NCBI GenBank assembly: GCA_965216905.1
Contig: OZ244213.1
Location: 1,116,001 to 1,180,000 of the forward strand
Length of the DNA stretch: 64,000 nucleotides
Direction of reading: 5' to 3'
Source of the DNA: G965216905 sp965216905
GTDB taxonomy: Bacteria; Actinomycetota; Acidimicrobiia; Spongiisociales; ZC4RG35
The notes below the pieces were generated by a model. The model saw only the letters and a program-made list of their open reading frames with translations, had not been told where the DNA came from and did not search any database. Positions 26,917-36,800 of this stretch are shown here, in pieces (position 1 is the stretch's first letter; each line of letters opens with the position of its first letter). A program made the translations under genes and the position numbers.

Positions 26917-28887
26917 GTGAGCCAGACGACTCATCATGACTTCGACCTGATGATCACGAGGTCGTCGGCCGCCTCCTACACCGCGCTGGTGGTTGCCTCC
27001 CCGGCCGGCCAGGCCAGCCACGAGTTCACGAGATCCTCGATCGAGGGCCCGGCATCCCAACTCCTCGCCGGCGGGCTGACGGAGAATCAGATCCAGGCAG
27101 CCGGTTCTGCGCTGTATGAGTCGGTGTTCGCCGACGCCGTGGAGCAGGCATTCGTGAGAAGCCGCGACCTGGCCAAGGCGAAGGGCGCAGGGCTCCGGGT
27201 CCGACTCCGGTTCGGGCAGACCCCCGAGCTGGCCGGGATCCCGTGGGAGTACCTGTACCGCAAGTCGGAACGGAAGTGGCTGAGCCTGTCGACCGAGACT
27301 CCGATCGTCCGATACGTCGACCTCGCAGACACCATCGAGCCCCTCCAGGTCGATCTGCCGCTCCGGGTCCTCGTCGTCCTGCCCTCCGTCGACGACGCCG
27401 CCCGCGGACTGGACGTCGAGGCCGAGCGACGAGCCATCGAGGGGGCGTCCCGAGCGTTGGTCGAGGCCGGCTTCGTCGAGATCCTTCCCCTGCAGCCCGC
27501 CACGATGACCGGCCTCCGCGCCGCCCTCACCAACACCGACATTCACATCGTCCATTTCATCGGGCATGGGACCTTCGATGCCGCGTCCAACGAGGGGATG
27601 CTGGTGTTCGATTCCGAGGACGGATCGCTCCAACGCGTCACGGGCAGTGTGCTCGGCTCGGTTCTGGATGAGTTCGACAGCGTCCGGCTCGTGATCCTGA
27701 ACGCCTGCGAAGGGGCCATGTCATCGCCCTCGGATTCCTTCGCCGGCGCCGCCCAGAGCCTCATCGCCAATCGCATCCCGGCAGTCGTTGCCATGCAAAC
27801 CGAGATCACCGACGCCGCGGCCATCACCTTCGCCAAGCACTTCTACGCCGGGATCACCCGTGGTGAACCGATCGACACCGCCATCGTCATGGCCCGCCAA
27901 GCCCTGACCGGCGATGCGACCCAATCGCTGGTGGAATGGGGAACGCCCGCCCTGTACATGCGAGCAGACGAAGGACGGCTCTTCGACATCCCGGTGGGAC
28001 GGAGCCTGGGTAGATCGGGTCTGGCCGAAGAGGACTGGCGAACGCTGATGAAGCGACTGTCCTGGGACAAGGTCACACCGATCCTGGGATGGTCGTTGAA
28101 TCAACCCGCCCTTCCCTCTCGCCAGTCGATCGCCGACGCACTCGCCGGCGAGTACGGGTACCCGATCCAAGACAGTGCGGACCTGCCCAAGGTTGCCCAG
28201 TACGTGTCGGTGATCACCGACCGCCTGATTCCCAAGGACGAGGTGGCTGCCCTCGTCGGCAAGGCCTCGCTCAACGACCTCGGCCCCGACGCGGAGGCAT
28301 ATCGGGCCGTCGCCGAACTGCCGATCTCCGTGTTCCTCACCACCAACTTCGACGACCTGCTGTATCAGGCACTCGTCGCGGCCGGGAAGGCCCCCACCCG
28401 CGAGGTGTGTCCCTGGCGCGATCCCCCGGCGGATCCGCGGCACCTCCCGCCCGACGTGTCCGCCGATCCCACGCCCGACACGCCCGTCGTCTACCACCTC
28501 CACGGTCATCCGTCCGATCCGGCCTCGATGGTTCTCACCGAGGACGACTACTTCGACTATGTGGTGGCGGTCTCGCGCAATCAGAAGATCATCCGACCGC
28601 TCATCCTCGAACGACTGTCGGGCACGTCGCTGATGCTGGCCGGCTACCACCTCGAAGACTGGATGTTCCGAGTCCTGGTGCGCGGCATGGTGGCGGCGGC
28701 CGAGGCCAGCGGGCGCGGTTTGAGCGTGGCGGTCCAACTTCCCCCGTCCGCCACCGAGACGGAGTACGTCGAGGCCTATCTGGCGGCGCTCTTCTCGGCC
28801 TCCGATCAGAATCGGCTCCGGGTCTACTGGGGTTCGGCGACCGAGTTTCTCACCGAGATCCGCGACCGATGGAAGGCACAACCGTGA
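26917..28887 (+). CDS. CHAT-SIR2-like fusion protein
   Basis: A 656-residue protein. Residues to about 370 form a CHAT peptidase domain with His217 (HFIGHGTF) and Cys264 (LNACEGAM). Residues about 375-640 form a SIR2-like domain: FLTTNFDDLL (Asn477), VYHLHGHP (His529), LTEDDYFDYV and AGYHLEDWMF are the motifs seen in defence-associated SIR2 NADases. The N-terminal Gly-rich loop (PILGWSLN) is degenerate. GTG 26917 is preceded by GGGGG. The stop overlaps the STAND gene start (GTGA). A likely model is proteolytic or NAD-depleting output triggered by the STAND partner; this is inference. Confidence 0.88.
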   Translation: MSQTTHHDFDLMITRSSAASYTALVVASPAGQASHEFTRSSIEGPASQLLAGGLTENQIQAAGSALYESVFADAVEQAFVRSRDLAKAKGAGLRVRLRFGQTPELAGIPWEYLYRKSERKWLSLSTETPIVRYVDLADTIEPLQVDLPLRVLVVLPSVDDAARGLDVEAERRAIEGASRALVEAGFVEILPLQPATMTGLRAALTNTDIHIVHFIGHGTFDAASNEGMLVFDSEDGSLQRVTGSVLGSVLDEFDSVRLVILNACEGAMSSPSDSFAGAAQSLIANRIPAVVAMQTEITDAAAITFAKHFYAGITRGEPIDTAIVMARQALTGDATQSLVEWGTPALYMRADEGRLFDIPVGRSLGRSGLAEEDWRTLMKRLSWDKVTPILGWSLNQPALPSRQSIADALAGEYGYPIQDSADLPKVAQYVSVITDRLIPKDEVAALVGKASLNDLGPDAEAYRAVAELPISVFLTTNFDDLLYQALVAAGKAPTREVCPWRDPPADPRHLPPDVSADPTPDTPVVYHLHGHPSDPASMVLTEDDYFDYVVAVSRNQKIIRPLILERLSGTSLMLAGYHLEDWMFRVLVRGMVAAAEASGRGLSVAVQLPPSATETEYVEAYLAALFSASDQNRLRVYWGSATEFLTEIRDRWKAQP

Positions 28888-31412
28888 CGGTCTCTGCCCG
28901 ATCCGTCGCCGGATTCCTCCCCTATGTCGGCATCCGATCCTTCACGCGCGACGAGGGCCACCAATTCTTCGGCCGATCTCGTGAAGTCGCGGCACTACGA
29001 GCGCTGCTCTACGCCAACCGTCTCGTCGTGCTGCACGCGGCGTCCGGTGCGGGGAAGACATCACTGATCCATGCCGGGCTCGTCCCGACGATCGAACAGG
29101 ACTTCGACCTGCTCGCGACCGCCCGGGTCGGTGGGGGCGATCATGTCGCCGCCGGTTCGGACGACAACCCCTTCGTCGCCAACATCCTCGCCGCCTGGGA
29201 CCCGGTCGACCTCGACCACGTCGACTCACTGGCGGCCGCATTGCAGGCACGACCCCGGAGGATGGCGGAGGACGGAACGGATCCGCTCCGGCTGGCCATC
29301 CTCGATCAATTCGAAGAACTCTTCACCTGGTACCCCGGTCGATGGCGACAGCGACCCGAAGTGATCCGGGAGATCCGGTGTGCCTTGGAAACCGATCCGT
29401 TGCTCCGGGTGCTGATCGCTGTTCGTGACGACTACCTCGGGTCGCTCGATCCGCTCCTCGGGGAGCTCGGCACGCTCTCCTACGCCCGGCTGCATCTCGA
29501 TCGGTTAGCGACCCCCGAGGCGGTCGAGGCCATCGTGGGTCCCCTGGCCAACACATCGGTCGTCTTCGGGGAGGGCGTCGCCGAACGTCTCGCCACCGAC
29601 CTGGCCAAGGTGCGGGTCGTGCGCGGCGGAGAGACCGTGGAGATCGAAGGCGCACAGGTCGAGCCGGTTCACCTCCAGGTTGTGTGCTCGGCCCTGTGGA
29701 ACAGTCTCACGCCCGGAACCTCCGTCATCACGGACGAGCACTGGCGGCGGTTCGGAGAGGTGGATCGAGCCCTTCGCGACTTCTACGACCGTGGGGTGGC
29801 GACCGTGGCCGAAGCCCACCGGGTGCCGGCAGCTCGACTCGAGAGCTGGTTCGAAACCCAGCTCGTGACCCAGGCGCACACCCGCGGCGCCGTGATCCGC
29901 CTCGAAGACGAAACGGCCGGCCTGGCGAACGAGGTCGTCGACGACCTCGAGGACTTGCGCCTGGTTCGAAGCGAGGTGCGACGAGGAGCCCGCTGGTACG
30001 AGCTGAGCCACGACCGGTTGGTGGGCGTGGTCGACGAGCGCCGCCGGGAGCGACTCACCGAGGCGGCCGATCGATCTCGACGCCTGATCCGGAGACTGCT
30101 CGGTCTGGCTGCGATGATCCTGATCGCGGCCTTCGCGGTCGCCTGGTATGGCCGGTCACAGATCAGCGACGCAGCGGCCATCCAGGAACAGGCCTTGGAG
30201 GTCACCGATCAGGTGGCGGCGCAACGGGACGAGGCGCTCGGAGACGTGCTCGACATCGTGAACCCCGAGGAACGGATGGCCATCGAGCGGACGGTCGCCA
30301 TCTCGGAGGCCAAGAGCCTCACCCAGACCATCTCCGAGGCGTTGGGCGACCCGGCGACAACCGACGAGCGATTGGAGACCCTCCAGCAACTCGCAGCATC
30401 GAAACAGGCGGACCTCGAAGCCATGCTGGCCGAACAGGGCCTGGACGAGTCGTCAGAGGTTGCCGCTGCCCGTGACGCCGTGGCGGGGGCGGCCGGTGCG
30501 CTCACCGTCGCCCTCACGGACGAAGGCGCCGGCGACCGGGCGGCGGAGCAGGCCGCGGTCGCCGCGGCCAGCGCCTCCGTGATCGAAGACGACGCCGAGG
30601 AGGAGTTGACGGCGGGACTTGCCGCCGGCGCCTCCGCCATCGACGGTCCCAGGGCCGGAGGTCTCACCGCCGGAACGCCCCCGACCCCCACCACCACACC
30701 GCGCCAGAGCACCACCTCGTCGGCCGCTCCCGATACGACGCTGGCCGTCACCGATCCGGGTGACGTCGGGCAGATCCCGGTCGAGGCGATGGAGTGGTAC
30801 GAGGGGATCGAAGCGGTCGGGGGAGACCCGCCGTACGTCTTCGCCGACGAGAAGGACACCGGCTTCGTCGTCTTCACCGTCGACATCGACGAGCCGGGGC
30901 CCCACCTCGTGGAGGCCCTCGTCGACGTCGACGGTCAGACCAACACGAACTCCTTCTATCTGTCGATCGATGGCCACGCTTGGGTGCGCAACGTGGCGGC
31001 CGACGACACGTTGAACGTTCGGGCGGCGCCGGGGGTGTCGTCGGAGCGGATCGGCGAACTCGCACCCGACTCGCCGATCCGGCTCGCCCTGGACCCCGAG
31101 ACCCGAACTCCGGTTCGCTCCCCGGACGACGATCTAGCCATCTGGTACCGCTTGGCCGCTCCGACCGAGGGGTGGGTCCATTCGGCATTCGTCGGCTGGG
31201 AGATCTGGGATGCGTTCGAGGAGGTCGAACGCGGACCGACCGGCTTTGCATGGGATGGAGTGAGCACCCGCTGCGAACCGACCGATTCCTTCGAACTGCA
31301 TTCGTGTGGCCCGGTTCGGTCGTTCGATGCCGGTTCGCACACGTTCATTCTGCGGGGCCGCGAGCCGGGAACGCGTCTCGCTTCGTTCCTCATCACCGCG
31401 GTGGATCGGTGA
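28884..31412 (+). CDS. nSTAND-type NTPase with TM helix and C-terminal SH3 domain
   Basis: An 842-residue protein. The N-terminal NTPase opens with GIRSFTRDEGHQFFGR, has Walker A SGAGKTS (Lys58) and Walker B LAILDQFEELF at about residue 140, matching novel STAND ATPases. A winged-helix-like region follows, then a TM helix (about 400-425), a long Ala/Glu-rich helical stretch, a Pro/Thr linker and an SH3-like domain (about 698-775, NVRAAPG...EGWVHSAFVG). The tail should lie outside the membrane. Translation starts at GTG 28884 with GGAAGG upstream, overlapping the CHAT-SIR2 stop. STAND ATPases usually oligomerise on sensing a trigger, so this is the likely sensor or switch. Confidence 0.88.
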   Translation: MTVSARSVAGFLPYVGIRSFTRDEGHQFFGRSREVAALRALLYANRLVVLHAASGAGKTSLIHAGLVPTIEQDFDLLATARVGGGDHVAAGSDDNPFVANILAAWDPVDLDHVDSLAAALQARPRRMAEDGTDPLRLAILDQFEELFTWYPGRWRQRPEVIREIRCALETDPLLRVLIAVRDDYLGSLDPLLGELGTLSYARLHLDRLATPEAVEAIVGPLANTSVVFGEGVAERLATDLAKVRVVRGGETVEIEGAQVEPVHLQVVCSALWNSLTPGTSVITDEHWRRFGEVDRALRDFYDRGVATVAEAHRVPAARLESWFETQLVTQAHTRGAVIRLEDETAGLANEVVDDLEDLRLVRSEVRRGARWYELSHDRLVGVVDERRRERLTEAADRSRRLIRRLLGLAAMILIAAFAVAWYGRSQISDAAAIQEQALEVTDQVAAQRDEALGDVLDIVNPEERMAIERTVAISEAKSLTQTISEALGDPATTDERLETLQQLAASKQADLEAMLAEQGLDESSEVAAARDAVAGAAGALTVALTDEGAGDRAAEQAAVAAASASVIEDDAEEELTAGLAAGASAIDGPRAGGLTAGTPPTPTTTPRQSTTSSAAPDTTLAVTDPGDVGQIPVEAMEWYEGIEAVGGDPPYVFADEKDTGFVVFTVDIDEPGPHLVEALVDVDGQTNTNSFYLSIDGHAWVRNVAADDTLNVRAAPGVSSERIGELAPDSPIRLALDPETRTPVRSPDDDLAIWYRLAAPTEGWVHSAFVGWEIWDAFEEVERGPTGFAWDGVSTRCEPTDSFELHSCGPVRSFDAGSHTFILRGREPGTRLASFLITAVDR

Positions 31413-31415
31413 CGC

Positions 31416-31444
31416 GCCGGCGAGGACCTGTCGTCCCCGCCGGC
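31416..31444. terminator. Hairpin between convergent STAND and CHRD genes
   Basis: GCCGGCGAGGAC pairs with GTCCCCGCCGGC with one mismatch around a five-base loop. It lies four bases after the STAND gene stop and 20 bases before the end of the CHRD gene. Confidence 0.6.
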
Positions 31445-31464
31445 CGAGTCATCCGGTCAGTCGA

Positions 31465-31905
31465 TCACTTTCCGAGCTGGCCGCGCGCCGCCCCCGCCGG
31501 GGCGGTGGCGTTGTGGACGTTGATGTAGTAGTTCTCCGGATGCTGACGGATGTCTTTGATCAGGTCGGCATCGGCGTCCACACAGCCGCTGCCGCCGGTG
31601 GTCGCCCACTGAAAGTCGACGACGACTCCCCCATTGCTTCCGGCCGGTGCGGCATGGATGTGCGCCGCCAGGATTGGCGACGACTCTCCGGCGACGTCGA
31701 TGTCGAAACAGATCTCGCCCTGACCCTGGTTCAGGGCGAGGTGCGCCGATCCGCTCGTACCCGGGTCACCGGGCTGTCCAACCTCGTGCTCGGCGGCGAG
31801 CGTGGTCGCCAGCGGGCGACCTCCCGCGTAGGCGGGTGCGGCCAGCAGCGCCATACCGATCACGAGCAGGGCAACGAGCAGGCTCCGACGGGGTGGGGTG
31901 TGCAT
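31465..31905 (-). CDS. Secreted CHRD-domain protein
   Basis: A 146-residue protein with a signal peptide (Arg-Arg, then LLVALLVIGMALLAA and a cut near AYA). The mature part is a CHRD (chordin-like) domain: HIHAAPAG and NYYINVHNATAPAGAARGQL are its hallmarks. ATG 31905 follows AGGAGG by eight bases. CHRD proteins are extracytoplasmic, with no defined enzyme activity. Confidence 0.88.
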   Translation of the reverse strand: MHTPPRRSLLVALLVIGMALLAAPAYAGGRPLATTLAAEHEVGQPGDPGTSGSAHLALNQGQGEICFDIDVAGESSPILAAHIHAAPAGSNGGVVVDFQWATTGGSGCVDADADLIKDIRQHPENYYINVHNATAPAGAARGQLGK

Positions 31906-31977
31906 GGGATTGCCTCCTATTGGTCGAGTCCCTCGCAGATGCATACGCCGCATGCCGGCCGTTCGGTTCGCGATCCG

Positions 31978-32790
31978 TCAGGCTCCGTCTCCGAATCGGA
32001 ACGTGGCCGCAGCGGCTGCGAAGCCGCCGATGATCCATCCGGCGAGGATGACCAACTCGCCCGCAACGTCACCGAAGCCCGCGCCTTCGAGGGCGACGGC
32101 GCGGAGGGCGTCGATGACGGGAGTGATGGGGAGATACTGCACGACGGACTGGAGGAAGTCGGGCATGACCTCGACCGGGAAAAACATCCCCGACAGAAAC
32201 ATCAGGGGGATCGTCGAGAGACCAGCGAGGTTGTTGGCTCCGTCGACCGTCTTCGCCCTCCCGGCGATCGCAAACCCCAGGGTGAGGAACACCACGTTGC
32301 CGGCGCTGGCGATGATCATCATCGACCACCACGAACCACGGATGTTGGCACCGAGGGCCACTGCGACTCCCATCATCAGTGCCAGCGCCACGATCGCAAG
32401 CGCCAATCGGGCCAGCACCTGACCGGCCACGAAGGCGGCGGGGCTGACGGGCGTCACCTGGATCCGTTTGAGGATCTGCATCTCGCGATACCGGGCGATG
32501 GCGGAGGCGATGCCCACCATCAGCAACTGCATCAACCCCATCGCCAGCAGCCCAGGCACGACGAAGTCGTAGTAGTCGGTCCCCGGCGGCAGCCCGGCGA
32601 TGGGGATGTCGAATACCCGGAACGCCAGCACGAAGAGTATGGGTGAGAGGATCAGGCCGACGATGGCCTCTCGATCACGCAGCAGCATCTTGAGCGACGC
32701 CACGGTCAGGTTCCACCCATGGGCGACGACAGTCGAGGTCGACTGGAGAACCGAGGTGGCGGGGGCGGTGGGAAAGGTGACGTCAGTCAC
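31978..32790 (-). CDS. ABC-2 type transporter permease
   Basis: A 270-residue membrane protein with six hydrophobic helices and the ABC-2 pattern (MFLSGMFFPVEVMPDFLQ before the last helices). It overlaps the upstream ATPase gene by eight bases, forming a two-gene exporter. Such pairs export drugs or secondary metabolites; the cargo is unknown. Confidence 0.92.
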   Translation of the reverse strand: MTDVTFPTAPATSVLQSTSTVVAHGWNLTVASLKMLLRDREAIVGLILSPILFVLAFRVFDIPIAGLPPGTDYYDFVVPGLLAMGLMQLLMVGIASAIARYREMQILKRIQVTPVSPAAFVAGQVLARLALAIVALALMMGVAVALGANIRGSWWSMMIIASAGNVVFLTLGFAIAGRAKTVDGANNLAGLSTIPLMFLSGMFFPVEVMPDFLQSVVQYLPITPVIDALRAVALEGAGFGDVAGELVILAGWIIGGFAAAAATFRFGDGA

Positions 32791-33790
32791 GGAAGCTCCT
32801 TCCGGTCATGCTCAAGAACACGTCTTCGAGCGTCGGCGAGGACACCCGCAGGTCTCCGAGCCGGATGTCGGCTTCGGATGCCCAGCGGTAGAGCTGCGGG
32901 ATGGCGGCGTTGAGATCGGATGCCGCCAGGCTGAAGCGACGGCTCCCCTCGTCGGTGGATACCGATGCCACTCCGGGGAGGGACTCCAGCTCAGCGGCGA
33001 CGACGTTCCAGTCGGTGGTGAAGGCGACCACGGACCCATGCGGCAGTGATCCGATCAGACCGTCGGGTGTGTCCAGCGCAATCACGCGCCCGTGATCGAC
33101 GATGGCGATCCGATCGGAGAGGACGTGCGCCTCGTCCATGTAGTGGGTGGTGAGGACCACCGTCTTGGCGAACCGGGTGTTGAGATGGGCGATCACCTCC
33201 CACAGATTCCTCCTGGCCTGAGGATCGAGGCCGGTGGTCGGCTCGTCGAGAAACACCAGGTCGGGATCGTTGACGAGCGCGGCGACGATGGAGAATCGCT
33301 GTGCCTGGCCACCGGACAGCTCCCGCACCAAGGCGTCTCGCTTGTCCGCCAGTCCAACCGACTCCAAGAGATCATCCGCCCGCAGCGAGACCGGGTAGAA
33401 GGAGCCGAAGAGCTCCAGGATCTCGCGCAGCCGCAGGTGTGGGAAGTACGAGGCGGCCTGGAGCTGTACGCCGATCCGCCGTCGGACCGCGGTCGGCTGC
33501 TCGGCGACGTCGAGGCCGAGAACCTGGATCGATCCTGACGTGGGCCGCTTCAAACCCTCGACCATCTCCAACGTGGTGGTCTTCCCGGCACCGTTGGGGC
33601 CGAGCATCCCGAAGACCTCTCCGCGCCGGACCGAGAACGAGATTCCATCGACCGCCCGGATGGTGCCGCCGGATGGAGCCGGATAGGTCTTGACCAGGTT
33701 GGTGACTTCGACCGCCGGCTGCCCGGTCTCCGGGGGATGACGGGTATCGCGACTGGACTTGGTTGTGACGAATGCCATGCAGAGGATCAT
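32783..33790 (-). CDS. ABC exporter ATP-binding protein (DrrA/CcmA-like)
   Basis: A 335-residue ATPase with Walker A GPNGAGKTTT, signature LSGGQAQR, Walker B LVFLDEPTTGLD and the H-loop TTHYMDEA. The C-terminal 90 residues form the domain typical of drug-exporter ATPases. Start ATG 33790 (or 33778) lacks a strong ribosome site. It is divergent from the AfsR-like regulator 65 bases away, which could control it. Confidence 0.93.
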   Translation of the reverse strand: MILCMAFVTTKSSRDTRHPPETGQPAVEVTNLVKTYPAPSGGTIRAVDGISFSVRRGEVFGMLGPNGAGKTTTLEMVEGLKRPTSGSIQVLGLDVAEQPTAVRRRIGVQLQAASYFPHLRLREILELFGSFYPVSLRADDLLESVGLADKRDALVRELSGGQAQRFSIVAALVNDPDLVFLDEPTTGLDPQARRNLWEVIAHLNTRFAKTVVLTTHYMDEAHVLSDRIAIVDHGRVIALDTPDGLIGSLPHGSVVAFTTDWNVVAAELESLPGVASVSTDEGSRRFSLAASDLNAAIPQLYRWASEADIRLGDLRVSSPTLEDVFLSMTGRSFRD

Positions 33791-33855
33791 GGCGCCGCCC
33801 GCTGACGAGATCCTGACCGAGCACTGACGAACGCCGGGTATCTAGCCTCGCAACC

Positions 33856-36800
33856 GTGATGATCCAGTTGCTCGGACCGATCGTGGTCAATGGTGCTCCA
33901 CCAACGGTGGGGGCGTCGGACCGCCGCTTGCTGGCCCTGCTGGCCGTCACACCGGCAACGGTCGTCCCGACAGAACGCATCATCGAGTTCCAATGGGGCG
34001 AGGACCCGCCGGGGAATCCCACCAATGCCGTTCAGGCATCCGTGTCGCGGCTCCGTCGGGTACTCGGCTCCGAGACTCCGATCACGAACACCGGATCGGG
34101 GTATCGGCTGGACGTCGCCGAAGACGGCGTCGACTCCGTGGTCTTCGAGCGGCTGGTCGATCGCGCGCGATCGGCCGCCGATCCGCATCACCGGTTGTCG
34201 CTGATCGACGAGGCTCTCGGCCTGTGGCGCGGCGACGCCGTCGTCGATCTGCCGGAGTCCTCGGGTGTCCGGGTCCATCTGGAGGAGCAACTCGCGGCGA
34301 CCATCGATGCGCGAGCGGCCACCCTGCTCGAGGTGGGACGGCCGGCGGATGCCGTGGAGGCCATGGAGCGGCAGGTGGCCGACAGGCCGCTCCGAGAAGG
34401 GGCGTGGGCGCTGCTGATTCGTGCGCTGTACGCGACTGGCCGCCAGGGCGATGCACTCCGTGCCTACCGCCGGGCCGAGCGCGTGCTGCGGGATCAGCTG
34501 GGCATCAGCCCCGGGCCGGAACTCCAGCGGGTCGAGCGCCAGGTGCTGGCACAAGCCGACGACCTGCGATGGTCGGACGGCTCCGCCATCGTCGGCCACC
34601 CGACCGGCGGAGGCAACGTCCCCGCAGCCCGGGAGAGTCTGATCGGTCGTGACGATGACCTCGCCCAGGTGGCCGACCATTTGCAGCGGTCGCGCGTTGT
34701 CACGATGACCGGCCCGGGAGGGGTCGGCAAGACGACCCTCGCGCTCGAGTCGGCGCGGCGATGGCCGGGCCCGGCGTGGTTCGTCGACCTCTCCACGTCG
34801 TCGGGTGGATCGGAGGTCGTGGATCGACTGGTGGAGGTCTTGGGGATCGACGCGTTGGCGTCATCGGCGGGGAGCGTGGAGGCGCGGATCGCCGGCCGGC
34901 TCGATACCGGAGCCACACTGCTGGTCCTCGACAACTGCGAACACCTGACCGGGGCGGCGGCCGGTTTGGTGGGAACGTTGCTGGACCGGGCGCCGAGCCT
35001 GCGGGTTCTCACGACCTCCCGGGAGCCGCTCGCCATCCGCGGGGAGCAGGTTCACCGCCTCTCGCCCTTGGTTCTTCCGCCTCCGACCGCGCCACTCGAA
35101 GAGATCAGATCGAACCCCGCCATCAGATTGCTCGAGCGCCGCGTCTCCGCCAATGCGGGACGACCACTGGACGATGCGGAGCTCCCGGTGGCCGCCACCA
35201 TCTGCCGCGTCGTCGATGGGATGCCGCTCGCAATCGAGCTGGCCGCCGGCGCCGTCGACATCCTCAGCCTCGCCGAGGTGGCCGAACGCCTCGCCGAGCG
35301 CCAGCACGTACCGACGGTCGACCGAAGGGACAGGCCCGACCGTCATCGAACGATGGCTGCGACGATCGAATGGAGTATCGAGCGTCTCGACGCCGACGCG
35401 AGGCATGCACTCGGGGCACTCTCGGTGCTCCAGGGCGGCGGAGGGCCCGAGGTCGCCCGCCGCCTGATCGGCGGCGACGACGAAGACGCGGCAGCCGTCC
35501 TCCACCGGCTGGTGACCAAGTCGCTGGTCAACCGGGACCACTCGGGCCGGGTCGAACTCCTCGACGAGGTTCGACACCAGGCTGCCCAGCTCTTGAGCGA
35601 TGAACTCGCAGCCGAGATCCGGGCGCATCACGCCCACTGGTTCGCCAACCTCGCCCGAGCGCTTCGCCCCCACCTCGACGCCGGACCCAAGCAAGCGTTC
35701 GCACTCCGAACGCTCGATGAAGACGCCGCCAACTTCCGGGCGGCGGCGCGATGGGCGCTCGACAATGACATGGCCGCCGCGCTCGATGTGGCGGCGGCCA
35801 TGGTGTGGGCCATCGCTCTGCGCGCCCGTCAGCCCGAGACGCTCCGCTTGATCGAGGAAGTCGCCGACCGAGCCGGCGACCACGATTCGCCTCAGCTGGT
35901 GGTGGTCCTCACCGGATTGGCGCTGGCCGGCGTGACCGGTGATCGGCGTCCGGCTCGCGAGGCGTGGCGGGCTGCGGCGATGGCCGAACGGCTGGGATCG
36001 GAGCGCAACGCCGTCCTCGCCCGAGCGATCGACGCCCTCTGGGTGTCCGAAGGGCTCGATCAGGCGGCCGCCCAGATCCGCCTCTGCATCGACCAGGCGT
36101 CCGGGCACGATCTGTGGCTGCAGGGGGTGGTCGATCTGGTTGCGTCCAACATCGTCGGTCCGGTCGACGGACTCGAGGCCGCCACCAGCCTCGCCCAGAG
36201 GGCCGTCGACCGGCTCGGCGAGGCGGGAGATCCGTGGCGTCGGGCAACTGCCCTGACCACGCTGGCCACGATGCATCGACTGGCGGGGCGTTACGAAGCA
36301 GCCACCGATGCCTACGAATCGGTCCTCTCCGTCGCCCCGGAGTTGGGTCTGCACTACGACGCTCACCTGGCCCTGAGCGAGCTGGCCAATGTGGCGCTCC
36401 TCCAAGGTGACGCCGAGACCGCCCAGGAACGGGCCGACGAGGCCTTGAAGCGGTCTGAGCACCTCGGCTTCCCCATGGTGCACGCCCACGCCCTCAACAC
36501 GTTGGGCCGGGTTCGCCGGGCCGCCGGCAAGGCGGAGGAGGCGGCGGAGGCACACCGAGCCGCCGCACGCATCTATCGGGCACTCGATGCGCCGGGCGGA
36601 TTGGCCCACACCCTCGACTGCCTCGGTCGGGTGGCGTCCGACCTCGGACGATTCGACGAGGCAATCGAACACCACGTGGCCGCCCTCGTCCACACTCGGC
36701 ATGGCGACGACCCCCTCGCAGATGCCTTCTCCATGGAAGGGCTGGCGCGAGCGATGGCCGAGACCGGCCACCACGACGACGCCCGAGCTCTGTTGGAAGC

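Noticed and set aside
26917..31412. A canonical Thoeris or DSR defence locus
   Set aside because: There is no TIR protein and the SIR2 domain is fused to CHAT with a STAND partner, unlike those systems.
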